Position numbers and translations under genes: made by a program. From Psococerastis gibbosa (Eukaryota; Arthropoda; Insecta; Psocodea; Psocidae): DNA of 64,000 bases. Below are positions 10,635 through 24,700 of the stretch, one piece after another (the first letter of the stretch is position 1; each line of letters starts with the position of its first letter). Under the pieces are notes generated by a model that saw only the letters and a list, made by a program, of their open reading frames with translations, was not told where the DNA came from and made no database searches. Location of the stretch: contig OZ020489.1 in assembly GCA_963971405.1 (NCBI GenBank), positions 11,780,001 to 11,844,000 on the forward strand, read 5' to 3'.

Positions 10635-12462
10635 GGCTCACTGTATTGTACATAACATTGAGCAATTGCTCGTGCGTGTTCGTCGGTGTAAAGTTAGCTA
10701 CAAAAAATTCATTCGACAAGAATAAGAAAAATAGCTATTTCGTTATTTTCTTTTTATAAAGGTCTTAAAAGGATATAGGTGTCGTAATTTTGGTTATTTA
10801 GGCTCAATGTATTGTACTTAACATTGACCAATTGCTTCTGCGTGTTCATCGGTGTAATTGTAGCTAAAAAAAATTCATTCGACAAGAATAAGAAAAATAG
10901 CTATTTACTTATTTTTTTTTTTAAAGGCCTTGAAATGATATGGGTGTCTTAATTTTGCTTATTTTGGCTCATTGTATAGTACTCAACATTGAGCAGTTGC
11001 TTCTGCGTGTTCATCGGTGTAAATGTAGCTAAAAAAAAATTCATTCGACAGGAATCAGAAAAATAGCTATTTACTTATTTTATTTTTTTAAAGGTCTTTA
11101 AAAGATATAGGTGTCCTAATTTTGCTAATTTTGGCTCATTGTAATGTACCTAACATTGAGCAAATGCTCCTGCGTGTTCATCCGTGTAAATGTAGCTAAA
11201 AAAAATTCATTCGACAAGAATAAGAAAAATAGATATTTCCTTATTTTATTTTTTTTAAAGGTCTTGAAATGATATGGGTGTCTTAATTTTGCTTATTTCG
11301 GCTCATTGTATTGTACATAACATTGAGCAATTGCTCCTGCGTGTTCATCGGTGTAATTGTAGCTAAAAAAAATTCATTCGACAAGAATAAGAAAAATAGC
11401 TATTTACTTATTTTTTTTTTAAAGGTCTTGAAATGATATGGGTGTCTTAATTTTTCTTATTTTGGCTCAATGTATTGTACTTAACATTGACCAATTGCTT
11501 CTGCGTGTTCATCGGTGTAAATGTAGCTAAAAAAAATTCATTCGACAAGAATACCAAAAATAGCTATATACTTATTTTATTTTTTTTAAAGGTTTTGATA
11601 CGATATGGGTGTCATAATTTTGCTTATTTCGGCTCATTGTATTGTACTTAACATTAAGCAATTGCTCCTGCGTGTTCATCGGTGTAATTGTAGCTAAAAA
11701 AAATTCATTCGACAAGAATAAGAAAAATAGCTATTTACTTATTTTTTTTTTTAAAGGTCTTGAAATGATATGGGTGTCTTAATTTTGCTTATTTTGGCTC
11801 ACTGTATTGTTCTTAACATTGAACAGTTGCTTCTGCGTGTTCAAAGGTGTAAATGTAGCTAAAAAAAATTCATTCGACAGGAATCAGAAAAATAGCTATT
11901 TACTTATTTTATTTTTTTAAAGGTCTTTAAATGATATAGGTGTCTTAATTTTGCTTATTTTGGCTCATTGTATTGTACCTAACATTAAGCAATTGCTCCT
12001 GCGTGTTCATCGGTGTAATTGTAGCTAAGAAATTCATTCGACAAGAATAAGAAAAATAGCTATTTACTTATTTTTTTTTTTAAAGGTCTTGAAATGATAT
12101 GGGTGTCTTAATTTTGCTTATTTGTGCTCATTGTATTGTTCGTAACATTGAGCAGTTGCTTTTGCGTGTTCAAAGGTGTAAATATAGCTAAAAAAAATTC
12201 ATTCGACAGGAATCAGAAAAATAGCTACTTACTTATTTTATTTTTTTAAAGGTCCTTAAAAGATATAGGTGTCTTAATTTTGCTTATTTTGGCTCATTGT
12301 ATTGTACTAAACATTGAGCAGTTGCTTCTGCGTGTTCATCGGTGTAAATGTAGCTCAAAAAATTCATTCGACAGGAATCAGAAAAATAGCTATTTACTTA
12401 TTTTATTTTTTTTAAAGGTCTTGTTATGATATGGGAGTCTTTATTTTGCTTATTTTGGCTCA
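10635..12462 (+). repeat. HOR unit, partial copy 2 of the 2,322-bp repeat
   Basis: This repeats 8,313-10,140 at offset 2,322 and stops after ggctca at 12,462. There the text switches from the expected ccgtattgtgcttaag to ttgtattgttcttaac. The next block instead matches 7,488-8,873 at offset 4,975. The switch lies within the common GGCTCA motif, as expected for exchange between homologous but different monomers. The last part of this unit is also the start of the 7,467-bp repeat. Confidence 0.85.
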
Positions 12463-15400
12463 TTGTATTGTTCTTAACATTGAGCAGTTGCTTTTGCGTG
12501 TTCAAAGGTGTAAATGTAGCTAAAAAAAATTCATTCGACAGGAATCAGAAAAATAGCTATTTACTTATTTTATTTTTTTAAAGGTCTTTAAAAGATAAAG
12601 GTGTCTTAATTTTGTTTATTTTGGCTCATTGTATTGTATTAAACATTGAGCAGTTGCTTCTGCGTGTTCATCGGTGTAAATGTAGCTAAAAAAAATTCAT
12701 TCGACAGGAATCAGAAAAATAGCTATTTACTTATTTTATTTTTTTAAAGGTCTTGAAATGATATGATTGTCTTAATTTTGCTTATTTTGGCTCAATGTAT
12801 AGTACTTAACATTGAGCAAGTGCTTCTGCGTGTTCATCGGTGTAAATGTAGCTAAAAAAAATTCATTCGACAAGAATACCAAAAATAGCTATATACTTAT
12901 TTTATTTTTTTTAAAGGTTTTGATTTGGTATGGGTGTCTTAATTTGGCTTATTTCGGCTCATTGTATTGTACTTAACATTGAGCAGTTGCTTCTGCGTGT
13001 TCATCGGTGTAAATGTAGCTAAAAAAAATTCATTCGACAGGAATCAGAAAAATAGCTATTTACTTATTTTATTTTTTTAAAGGTCTTTAAAAGATATAGG
13101 TGTCCTAATTTTGCTTATTTTGGCTCATTGTACTGTACCTAACATTGGGCAAATGCTCCTGCGTGTTCATCCGTGTAAATGTAGCTACTAAAAATTCACA
13201 AGACATGAATAAGAAAAATAGCAATTTAGTTAATTTTTTTTTTTAAAGGTCTTAAAAAGATATAGGTGTCTTAATTTTGCTTATGTTGGCTCACTGTATT
13301 GTACCTAACATTGAGCAATTGCTCGTGCGTGTTCGTCGGTGTAAATTTAGCTACAAAAAATTCATTCGACAAGAATAAGAAAAATAGCTATTTCGTTATT
13401 TTCTTTTTTTAAAGGTCTTAAAAAGATATAGGTGTCGTAATTTTGGTTATTTAGGCTCAATGTATTGTACTTAACATTGACCAATTGCTTCTGCGTGTTC
13501 ATCGGTGTAATTGTAGCTAAAAAAAATTCATTCGACAAGAATAAGAAAAATAGCTATTTACTTATTTTTTTTTTTAAAGGTCTTGAAATGATATGGGTGT
13601 CTTAATTTTGCTTATTTTGGCTCATTTTATAGTACTCAACATTGAGCAGTTGCTTCTGCGTGTTCATCGGTGTAAATGTAGCTAAAAAAAAATTCATTCG
13701 ACAGGAATCAGAAAAATAGCTATTTACTTATTTTATTTTTTTAAAGGTCTTTAAAAGATATAGGTGTCCTAATTTTGCTAATTTTGGCTCAATGTAATGT
13801 ACCTAACATTGAGCAAATGCTCCTGCGTGTTCATCCGTGTAAATGTAGCTACTAAAAATTCATTCGACAAGAATAAGAAAAATAGCTATTTAGTTATTTT
13901 CATTTTTTTAAGGTCTTAATATGATATGAGTGTCTTAATTTTGCTTATGTTGGCTCATTGTATTGTACCCAACATTGAGTAAATGCTCCTGCGTGTTCAT
14001 CGGTGTAATTGTAGCTAAAAAAAATTCATTCGACAAGAATAAGAAAAATAGCTATTTACTTATTTTTTTTTTAAAGGTCTTGAAATGATATGGGTGTCTT
14101 AATTTTTCTTATTTTGGCTCAATGTATTGTACTTAACATTGACCAATTGCTTCTGCGTGTTCATCGGTGTAAATGTAGCTAAAAAAAATTCATTCGACAA
14201 GAATACCAAAAATAGCTATATACTTATTTTATTTTTTTTAAAGGTTTTGATACGATATGGGTGTCATATTTTGCTTACTTCGGCTCATTGTATTGTACAT
14301 AATATTAAGCAATTGCTCCTGCGTGTTCATCGGTGTAATTGTAGCTAAAAAAAATTCATTCGACAAGAATAAGAAAAATAGCTATTTACTTATTTTTTTT
14401 TTTTAAAGGTCTTGAAATGATATGGGTGTCTTAATTTTGCTTATTTTGGCTCATTGTATTGTTTTTAACATTGAGCAGTTGCTTTTGCGTGTTCAAAGGT
14501 GTAAATGTAGCTAAAAAAAATTCATTCGACAGGAATCAGAAAATTAGCTATTTACTTATTTTATTTTTTTAAAGGTCTTTAAAAGATATAGGTGTCTTAA
14601 TTTTGCTTATTTTGGCTCATTGTATTGTATTAAACATTGAGCAGTTGCTTCTGCGTGTTCATCGGTGTAAATGTAGCTAAAAAAAATTCATTCGACAGGA
14701 ATCAGAAAAATAGCTATTTACTTATTTTATTTTTTTAAAGGTCTTGAAATGATATGGGTGTCTTAATTTTGCTTATTTTGGCTCAATGTATAGTACTTAA
14801 CATTGAGCAAGTGCTTCTGCGTGTTCATCGGTGTAAATGTAGCTAAATAAAATTCATTCGACAAGAATACCAAAAATAGCTATATACTTATTTTATTTTT
14901 TTTAAAGGTTTTGAAATGATATGGGTGTCTTAATTTTGCTTATTTTGGCTCAATGTATAGTACTTAACATTAAGCTGTTGCTTCAACGTGTTCATCGGTG
15001 TAAATGTAGCTAAAAAAAATTCATTCGACAGGAATCAGAAAAATAGCTATTTACCTATTTTATTTTTTTAAAGGTCTTGAAATGATATGGGTGTCTTAAT
15101 TTTGCTTATTTTGGCTCAATGTATAGTACTTAACATTGAGCAGTTGCTTTTGCGTGTTCAAAGGTGTAAATGTAGCTAAAAAAAATTCATTCGACAGGAA
15201 TCAGAAAATTAGCTATTTACTTATTTTATTTTTTTAAAGGTCTTTAAAAGATATAGGTGTCTTAATTTGGCTTATTTCGGCTCAGTGCATTGTACTTAAC
15301 ATTGAGCAGTTGCATCTGCGTGTTCATCGGTGTAAATGTAGCTAAAAAAAATTCATTCGACAGGAATCAGAAAAATAGCTATTTACTTATTTTATTTTTT

Positions 15401-18400
15401 TAAAGGTCTTCAAAAGATATAGGTGTTCCAATTTTGCTTATTTTGGCTCATTGTACTGTACCTAACATTGGGCAAATGCTCCTGCGTGTTCATCCGTGTA
15501 AATGTAGCTACTAAAAATTCACAAGACAAGAATAAGAAAAATAGCAATTTAGTTAATTTTTTTTTTTAAAGGTCTTGTTATGATATGGGAGTCTTTATTT
15601 TGCTTATTTTGGCTCACCGTATTGTGCTTAAGATTGAGCAATTGCTCCTGCGAGTTCATAGGTGTAAATGTAGCTAAAACAAATTCATTCGACAAGAATA
15701 AGAAAAATAGATATTTCCTTATTTTATTTTTTTTAAAGGTCTTGAAATGATATGGGTGTCTTAATTTTGCTTATTTTGCCTCATTGTATTGCACTAACAT
15801 TGAGCAATTGCTCCTGCATGTTCATCGGTGTAAATGTAGCTAAAAAAAATTCATTCGATAAGAATCAGAAAAATAGCTATTTACTTATTTTATTTTTTTT
15901 AAAGGTCTTGTTATGATATGGGAGTCTTTATTTTGCTTATTTTGGCTCACCGTATTGTGCTTAAGATTGAGCAATTGCTCCTGCGAGTTCATAGGTGTAA
16001 ATGTAGCTAAAAAAAATTCATTCGACAAGAATAAGAAAAATAGATATTTCCTTATTTTATTTTTTTTAAAGGTCTTGAAATGATATGGGTGTCTTAATTT
16101 TGCTTATTTTGGCTCATTGTATTGTACTTAACATTAAGCTGTTGCTTCAACGTGTTCATCGGTGTAAATGTAGCTAAAAAAAATTCATTCGACAGGAATC
16201 AGAAAAATAGCTATTTACTTATTTTCTTTTTTTTAAGGTCTTAATAAGATATAGGTGTCTTAATTTTGCTTATGTTGGCTCATTGTATTGTACCTAACAT
16301 TGAGTAAATGCTCCTGCGTGTTCATCCGTGTAAATGTAGCTACTAAAAATTCATTCGACAAGAATAAGAAAAATAGCTACATACTTATTTTATTTTTTTT
16401 AAAGGTCTTGAATAGATATGGGTGTCCTAGTTTTGCTTACTTTGGCTCACTGTATTGTACCTTACATTTAGCAATTGCTCCAGCGTGTTCATCGGTGCAA
16501 ATGTAGCTACATAAAATTTATTCGACAAGAATAAGAAAAATAGCTATTTCATTATTTTCTTTTTTTTAAAGGTCTTAAAAAGATATAGGTGTCTTAATTT
16601 TGGTTATTTAGGCTCACTGTATTGTACTTAACATTGACCAATTGCTCCTGCGTGTTCATCGGTGTAAGTGGAGCTAAAAAAAATTCATTCGACAAGAATA
16701 AGAAAAATAGCTATATACTTATTTTATTTTTTTTAAAGGTTTTGATATGATATGGGTGTCATAATTTTGCTTATTTCGGCTCATTGTATTGTACATAACA
16801 TTGAGCAATTGCTCCTGCGTGTTCATCTGTGTAATTGTAGCTAAAAAAAATTCATTCGACAAGAATAAGAAAAATAGCTATTTACTTATTTTTTTTTTTA
16901 AAGGTCTTGAAATGATATGGGTGTCTTAATTTTTCTTATTTTGGCTCAGTGTATTGTACTTAACATTGACCAATTGCTTCTGCGTGTTCATCGGTGTAAA
17001 TGTAGCTAAAAAAAATTCATTCGGCAAGAATACCAAAAATAGCTATATACTTATTTTATTTTTTTTAAAGGTTTTGATATGATATGGGTGTCATATTTTG
17101 CTTACTTCGGCTCATTGTATTGTACATAACATTAAGCAATTGCTCCTGCGTGTTCATCGGTGTAATTGTAGCTAAAAAAAATTCATTCGACAAGAATTAG
17201 AAAAATAGCTATTTACTTATTTTTTTTTTTAAAGGTCTTGAAATGATATGGGTGTCTTAATTTTGCTTATTTTGGCTCATTGTATTGTTCTTAACATTGA
17301 GCAGTTGCTTTTGCGTGTTCAAAGGTGTAAATGTAGCTAAAAAAAATTCATTCGTCAGGAATCAGAAAAATAGCTATTTACTTATTTTATTTTTTTAAAG
17401 GTCTCTAAAAGATAAAGGTGTCTTAATTTTGTTTATTTTGGCTCATTGTATTGTATTAAACATTGAGCAGTTGCTTCTGCGTGTTCATCGGTGTAAATGT
17501 AGCTAAAAAAAATTCATTCGACAGGAATCAGAAAAATAGCTATTTACTTATTTTATTTTTTTAAAGGTCTTGAAATGATATGAGTGTCTTAATTTTGCTT
17601 ATTTTGGCTCAATGTATAGTACTTAACATTGAGCAAGTGCTTCTGCGTGTTCATCGGTGTAAATGTAGCTAAAAAAAATTCATTCGACAAGAATACCAAA
17701 AATAGCTATATACTTATTTTATTTTTTTTAAAGGTTTTGATATGGTATGGGTGTCTTAATTTGGCTTATTTCGGCTCATTGTATTGTACTTAACATTGAG
17801 CAGTTGCTTCTGCGTGTTCATCGGTGTAAATGTAGCTAAAAAAAATTCATTCGACAGGAATCAGAAAAATAGCTATTTACTTATTTTATTTTTTTAAAGG
17901 TCTTTAAAAGATATAGGTGTCGTAATTTTGGTTATTTAGGCTCAATGTATTGTACTTAACATTGACCAATTGCTTCTGCGTGTTCATCGGTGTAATTGTA
18001 GCTAAAAAAAATTCATTCGACAAGAATAAGAAAAATAGCTATTTACTTATTTTTTTTTTTAAAGGTCTTGAAATGATATGGGTGTCTTAATTTTGCTTAT
18101 TTTGGCTCATTTTATAGTACTCAACATTGAGCAGTTGCTTCTGCGTGTTCATCGGTGTAAATGTAGCTAAAAAAAAATTCATTCGACAGGAATCAGAAAA
18201 ATAGCTATTTACTTATTTTATTTTTTTAAAGGTCTTTAAAAGATATAGGTGTCCTAATTTTGCTAATTTTGGCTCATTGTAATGTACCTAACATTGAGCA
18301 AATGCTCCTGCGTGTTCATCCGTGTAAATGTAGCTACTAAAAATTCATTCGACAAGAATAAGAAAAATAGCTATTTAGTTATTTTCATTTTTTTAAGGTC

Positions 18401-18796
18401 TTAATATGATATGAGTGTCTTAATTTTGCTTATTTTGGCTCATTGTATTGTACTTAACATTGAGCAATTGCTCCTGCGTGTTCATCGGTGTAAATGTAGC
18501 TAAAAAAAATTCATTCGACAAGAATAAGAAAAATAGCTATTTACTTATTTTTTTTTTAAAGGTCTTGAAATGATATGGGTGTCTTAATTTTTCTTATTTT
18601 GGCTCAATGTATTGTACTTAACATTGACCAATTGCTTCTGCGTGTTCATCGGTGTAAATGTAGCTAAAAAAAATTCATTCGACAAGAATACCAAAAATAG
18701 CTATTTACTTATTTTATTTTTTTTAAAGGTTTTGATACGATATGGGTGTCATATTTTGCTTACTTCGGCTCATTGTATTGTACATAATATTAAGCA
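11330..18796 (+). repeat. Large HOR unit, 7,467 bp (45 monomers), copy 1
   Basis: Rare variants in this block recur exactly 7,467 bp later. Examples are atatgattgtc near 12,765, ctcagtgcattg near 15,283, gtctctaaaag near 17,401 and ttcgtcaggaatc near 17,352. The homopolymer lengths I compared also match. The only base difference I found is T at 16,273 against C at 23,740. The left edge is fuzzy (about 11,312-11,350). The unit overlaps copy 2 of the 2,322-bp repeat, so it formed after that duplication. Confidence 0.88.
12457..13852 (+). repeat. Block copied from the left part (matches 7,482-8,877, offset 4,975)
   Basis: The order gataaaggtgtc, tgtattaaacattg, gcaagtgcttctg, gggcaaatgctcc, ttcacaagacatg, and gttcgtcggtg is the same as at 7,482-8,877. 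The offset is 4,975 (about 30 monomers). It ends where 13,845 continues with actaaaaattc while 8,870 continues with aaaaaaaattc. A private change (atatgattgtc near 12,765) is present here and in its 7,467-bp descendant, but not in the 7.8-kb counterpart. Confidence 0.8.
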
Positions 18797-21700
18797 ATTG
18801 CTCCTGCGTGTTCATCGGTGTAATTGTAGCTAAAAAAAATTCATTCGACAAGAATAAGAAAAATAGCTATTTACTTATTTTTTTTTTAAAGGTCTTGAAA
18901 TGATATGGGTGTCTTAATTTTTCTTATTTTGGCTCAATGTATTGTACTTAACATTGACCAATTGCTTCTGCGTGTTCATCGGTGTAAATGTAGCTAAAAA
19001 AAATTCATTCGACAAGAATACCAAAAATAGCTATATACTTATTTTATTTTTTTTAAAGGTTTTGATACGATATGGGTGTCATAATTTTGCTTATTTCGGC
19101 TCATTGTATTGTACTTAACATTAAGCAATTGCTCCTGCGTGTTCATCGGTGTAATTGTAGCTAAAAAAAATTCATTCGACAAGAATAAGAAAAATAGCTA
19201 TTTACTTATTTTTTTTTTTAAAGGTCTTGAAATGATATGGGTGTCTTAATTTTGCTTATTTTGGCTCACTGTATTGTTCTTAACATTGAACAGTTGCTTC
19301 TGCGTGTTCAAAGGTGTAAATGTAGCTAAAAAAAATTCATTCGACAGGAATCAGAAAAATAGCTATTTACTTATTTTATTTTTTTAAAGGTCTTTAAATG
19401 ATATAGGTGTCTTAATTTTGCTTATTTTGGCTCATTGTATTGTACCTAACATTAAGCAATTGCTCCTGCGTGTTCATCGGTGTAATTGTAGCTAAGAAAT
19501 TCATTCGACAAGAATAAGAAAAATAGCTATTTACTTATTTTTTTTTTTAAAGGTCTTGAAATGATATGGGTGTCTTAATTTTGCTTATTTGTGCTCATTG
19601 TATTGTTCGTAACATTGAGCAGTTGCTTTTGCGTGTTCAAAGGTGTAAATATAGCTAAAAAAAATTCATTCGACAGGAATCAGAAAAATAGCTACTTACT
19701 TATTTTATTTTTTTAAAGGTCCTTAAAAGATATAGGTGTCTTAATTTTGCTTATTTTGGCTCATTGTATTGTACTAAACATTGAGCAGTTGCTTCTGCGT
19801 GTTCATCGGTGTAAATGTAGCTCAAAAAATTCATTCGACAGGAATCAGAAAAATAGCTATTTACTTATTTTATTTTTTTTAAAGGTCTTGTTATGATATG
19901 GGAGTCTTTATTTTGCTTATTTTGGCTCATTGTATTGTTCTTAACATTGAGCAGTTGCTTTTGCGTGTTCAAAGGTGTAAATGTAGCTAAAAAAAATTCA
20001 TTCGACAGGAATCAGAAAAATAGCTATTTACTTATTTTATTTTTTTAAAGGTCTTTAAAAGATAAAGGTGTCTTAATTTTGTTTATTTTGGCTCATTGTA
20101 TTGTATTAAACATTGAGCAGTTGCTTCTGCGTGTTCATCGGTGTAAATGTAGCTAAAAAAAATTCATTCGACAGGAATCAGAAAAATAGCTATTTACTTA
20201 TTTTATTTTTTTAAAGGTCTTGAAATGATATGATTGTCTTAATTTTGCTTATTTTGGCTCAATGTATAGTACTTAACATTGAGCAAGTGCTTCTGCGTGT
20301 TCATCGGTGTAAATGTAGCTAAAAAAAATTCATTCGACAAGAATACCAAAAATAGCTATATACTTATTTTATTTTTTTTAAAGGTTTTGATTTGGTATGG
20401 GTGTCTTAATTTGGCTTATTTCGGCTCATTGTATTGTACTTAACATTGAGCAGTTGCTTCTGCGTGTTCATCGGTGTAAATGTAGCTAAAAAAAATTCAT
20501 TCGACAGGAATCAGAAAAATAGCTATTTACTTATTTTATTTTTTTAAAGGTCTTTAAAAGATATAGGTGTCCTAATTTTGCTTATTTTGGCTCATTGTAC
20601 TGTACCTAACATTGGGCAAATGCTCCTGCGTGTTCATCCGTGTAAATGTAGCTACTAAAAATTCACAAGACATGAATAAGAAAAATAGCAATTTAGTTAA
20701 TTTTTTTTTTTAAAGGTCTTAAAAAGATATAGGTGTCTTAATTTTGCTTATGTTGGCTCACTGTATTGTACCTAACATTGAGCAATTGCTCGTGCGTGTT
20801 CGTCGGTGTAAATTTAGCTACAAAAAATTCATTCGACAAGAATAAGAAAAATAGCTATTTCGTTATTTTCTTTTTTTAAAGGTCTTAAAAAGATATAGGT
20901 GTCGTAATTTTGGTTATTTAGGCTCAATGTATTGTACTTAACATTGACCAATTGCTTCTGCGTGTTCATCGGTGTAATTGTAGCTAAAAAAAATTCATTC
21001 GACAAGAATAAGAAAAATAGCTATTTACTTATTTTTTTTTTTAAAGGTCTTGAAATGATATGGGTGTCTTAATTTTGCTTATTTTGGCTCATTTTATAGT
21101 ACTCAACATTGAGCAGTTGCTTCTGCGTGTTCATCGGTGTAAATGTAGCTAAAAAAAAATTCATTCGACAGGAATCAGAAAAATAGCTATTTACTTATTT
21201 TATTTTTTTAAAGGTCTTTAAAAGATATAGGTGTCCTAATTTTGCTAATTTTGGCTCAATGTAATGTACCTAACATTGAGCAAATGCTCCTGCGTGTTCA
21301 TCCGTGTAAATGTAGCTACTAAAAATTCATTCGACAAGAATAAGAAAAATAGCTATTTAGTTATTTTCATTTTTTTAAGGTCTTAATATGATATGAGTGT
21401 CTTAATTTTGCTTATGTTGGCTCATTGTATTGTACCCAACATTGAGTAAATGCTCCTGCGTGTTCATCGGTGTAATTGTAGCTAAAAAAAATTCATTCGA
21501 CAAGAATAAGAAAAATAGCTATTTACTTATTTTTTTTTTAAAGGTCTTGAAATGATATGGGTGTCTTAATTTTTCTTATTTTGGCTCAATGTATTGTACT
21601 TAACATTGACCAATTGCTTCTGCGTGTTCATCGGTGTAAATGTAGCTAAAAAAAATTCATTCGACAAGAATACCAAAAATAGCTATATACTTATTTTATT

Positions 21701-24700
21701 TTTTTTAAAGGTTTTGATACGATATGGGTGTCATATTTTGCTTACTTCGGCTCATTGTATTGTACATAATATTAAGCAATTGCTCCTGCGTGTTCATCGG
21801 TGTAATTGTAGCTAAAAAAAATTCATTCGACAAGAATAAGAAAAATAGCTATTTACTTATTTTTTTTTTTTAAAGGTCTTGAAATGATATGGGTGTCTTA
21901 ATTTTGCTTATTTTGGCTCATTGTATTGTTTTTAACATTGAGCAGTTGCTTTTGCGTGTTCAAAGGTGTAAATGTAGCTAAAAAAAATTCATTCGACAGG
22001 AATCAGAAAATTAGCTATTTACTTATTTTATTTTTTTAAAGGTCTTTAAAAGATATAGGTGTCTTAATTTTGCTTATTTTGGCTCATTGTATTGTATTAA
22101 ACATTGAGCAGTTGCTTCTGCGTGTTCATCGGTGTAAATGTAGCTAAAAAAAATTCATTCGACAGGAATCAGAAAAATAGCTATTTACTTATTTTATTTT
22201 TTTAAAGGTCTTGAAATGATATGGGTGTCTTAATTTTGCTTATTTTGGCTCAATGTATAGTACTTAACATTGAGCAAGTGCTTCTGCGTGTTCATCGGTG
22301 TAAATGTAGCTAAATAAAATTCATTCGACAAGAATACCAAAAATAGCTATATACTTATTTTATTTTTTTTAAAGGTTTTGAAATGATATGGGTGTCTTAA
22401 TTTTGCTTATTTTGGCTCAATGTATAGTACTTAACATTAAGCTGTTGCTTCAACGTGTTCATCGGTGTAAATGTAGCTAAAAAAAATTCATTCGACAGGA
22501 ATCAGAAAAATAGCTATTTACCTATTTTATTTTTTTAAAGGTCTTGAAATGATATGGGTGTCTTAATTTTGCTTATTTTGGCTCAATGTATAGTACTTAA
22601 CATTGAGCAGTTGCTTTTGCGTGTTCAAAGGTGTAAATGTAGCTAAAAAAAATTCATTCGACAGGAATCAGAAAATTAGCTATTTACTTATTTTATTTTT
22701 TTAAAGGTCTTTAAAAGATATAGGTGTCTTAATTTGGCTTATTTCGGCTCAGTGCATTGTACTTAACATTGAGCAGTTGCATCTGCGTGTTCATCGGTGT
22801 AAATGTAGCTAAAAAAAATTCATTCGACAGGAATCAGAAAAATAGCTATTTACTTATTTTATTTTTTTAAAGGTCTTCAAAAGATATAGGTGTTCCAATT
22901 TTGCTTATTTTGGCTCATTGTACTGTACCTAACATTGGGCAAATGCTCCTGCGTGTTCATCCGTGTAAATGTAGCTACTAAAAATTCACAAGACAAGAAT
23001 AAGAAAAATAGCAATTTAGTTAATTTTTTTTTTTAAAGGTCTTGTTATGATATGGGAGTCTTTATTTTGCTTATTTTGGCTCACCGTATTGTGCTTAAGA
23101 TTGAGCAATTGCTCCTGCGAGTTCATAGGTGTAAATGTAGCTAAAACAAATTCATTCGACAAGAATAAGAAAAATAGATATTTCCTTATTTTATTTTTTT
23201 TAAAGGTCTTGAAATGATATGGGTGTCTTAATTTTGCTTATTTTGCCTCATTGTATTGCACTAACATTGAGCAATTGCTCCTGCATGTTCATCGGTGTAA
23301 ATGTAGCTAAAAAAAATTCATTCGATAAGAATCAGAAAAATAGCTATTTACTTATTTTATTTTTTTTAAAGGTCTTGTTATGATATGGGAGTCTTTATTT
23401 TGCTTATTTTGGCTCACCGTATTGTGCTTAAGATTGAGCAATTGCTCCTGCGAGTTCATAGGTGTAAATGTAGCTAAAAAAAATTCATTCGACAAGAATA
23501 AGAAAAATAGATATTTCCTTATTTTATTTTTTTTAAAGGTCTTGAAATGATATGGGTGTCTTAATTTTGCTTATTTTGGCTCATTGTATTGTACTTAACA
23601 TTAAGCTGTTGCTTCAACGTGTTCATCGGTGTAAATGTAGCTAAAAAAAATTCATTCGACAGGAATCAGAAAAATAGCTATTTACTTATTTTCTTTTTTT
23701 TAAGGTCTTAATAAGATATAGGTGTCTTAATTTTGCTTACGTTGGCTCATTGTATTGTACCTAACATTGAGTAAATGCTCCTGCGTGTTCATCCGTGTAA
23801 ATGTAGCTACTAAAAATTCATTCGACAAGAATAAGAAAAATAGCTACATACTTATTTTATTTTTTTTAAAGGTCTTGAATAGATATGGGTGTCCTAGTTT
23901 TGCTTACTTTGGCTCACTGTATTGTACCTTACATTTAGCAATTGCTCCAGCGTGTTCATCGGTGCAAATGTAGCTACATAAAATTTATTCGACAAGAATA
24001 AGAAAAATAGCTATTTCATTATTTTCTTTTTTTTAAAGGTCTTAAAAAGATATAGGTGTCTTAATTTTGGTTATTTAGGCTCACTGTATTGTACTTAACA
24101 TTGACCAATTGCTCCTGCGTGTTCATCGGTGTAAGTGGAGCTAAAAAAAATTCATTCGACAAGAATAAGAAAAATAGCTATATACTTATTTTATTTTTTT
24201 TAAAGGTTTTGATATGATATGGGTGTCATAATTTTGCTTATTTCGGCTCATTGTATTGTACATAACATTGAGCAATTGCTCCTGCGTGTTCATCTGTGTA
24301 ATTGTAGCTAAAAAAAATTCATTCGACAAGAATAAGAAAAATAGCTATTTACTTATTTTTTTTTTTAAAGGTCTTGAAATGATATGGGTGTCTTAATTTT
24401 TCTTATTTTGGCTCAGTGTATTGTACTTAACATTGACCAATTGCTTCTGCGTGTTCATCGGTGTAAATGTAGCTAAAAAAAATTCATTCGGCAAGAATAC
24501 CAAAAATAGCTATATACTTATTTTATTTTTTTTAAAGGTTTTGATATGATATGGGTGTCATATTTTGCTTACTTCGGCTCATTGTATTGTACATAACATT
24601 AAGCAATTGCTCCTGCGTGTTCATCGGTGTAATTGTAGCTAAAAAAAATTCATTCGACAAGAATTAGAAAAATAGCTATTTACTTATTTTTTTTTTTAAA

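Noticed and set aside
14127..14348. A 73-codon open frame repeated almost unchanged many times (for example 14,127, 21,594, 39,302, 44,449, 55,467), and a 72-codon one (16,288, 23,755, 30,835 and others) that could suggest a small gene family
   Set aside because: Each spans about one and a third monomers and recurs only because the HOR recurs. The 166-bp period shifts the frame each unit, there is no consistent start context, and the peptide is low-complexity translation of A- and T-tracts.
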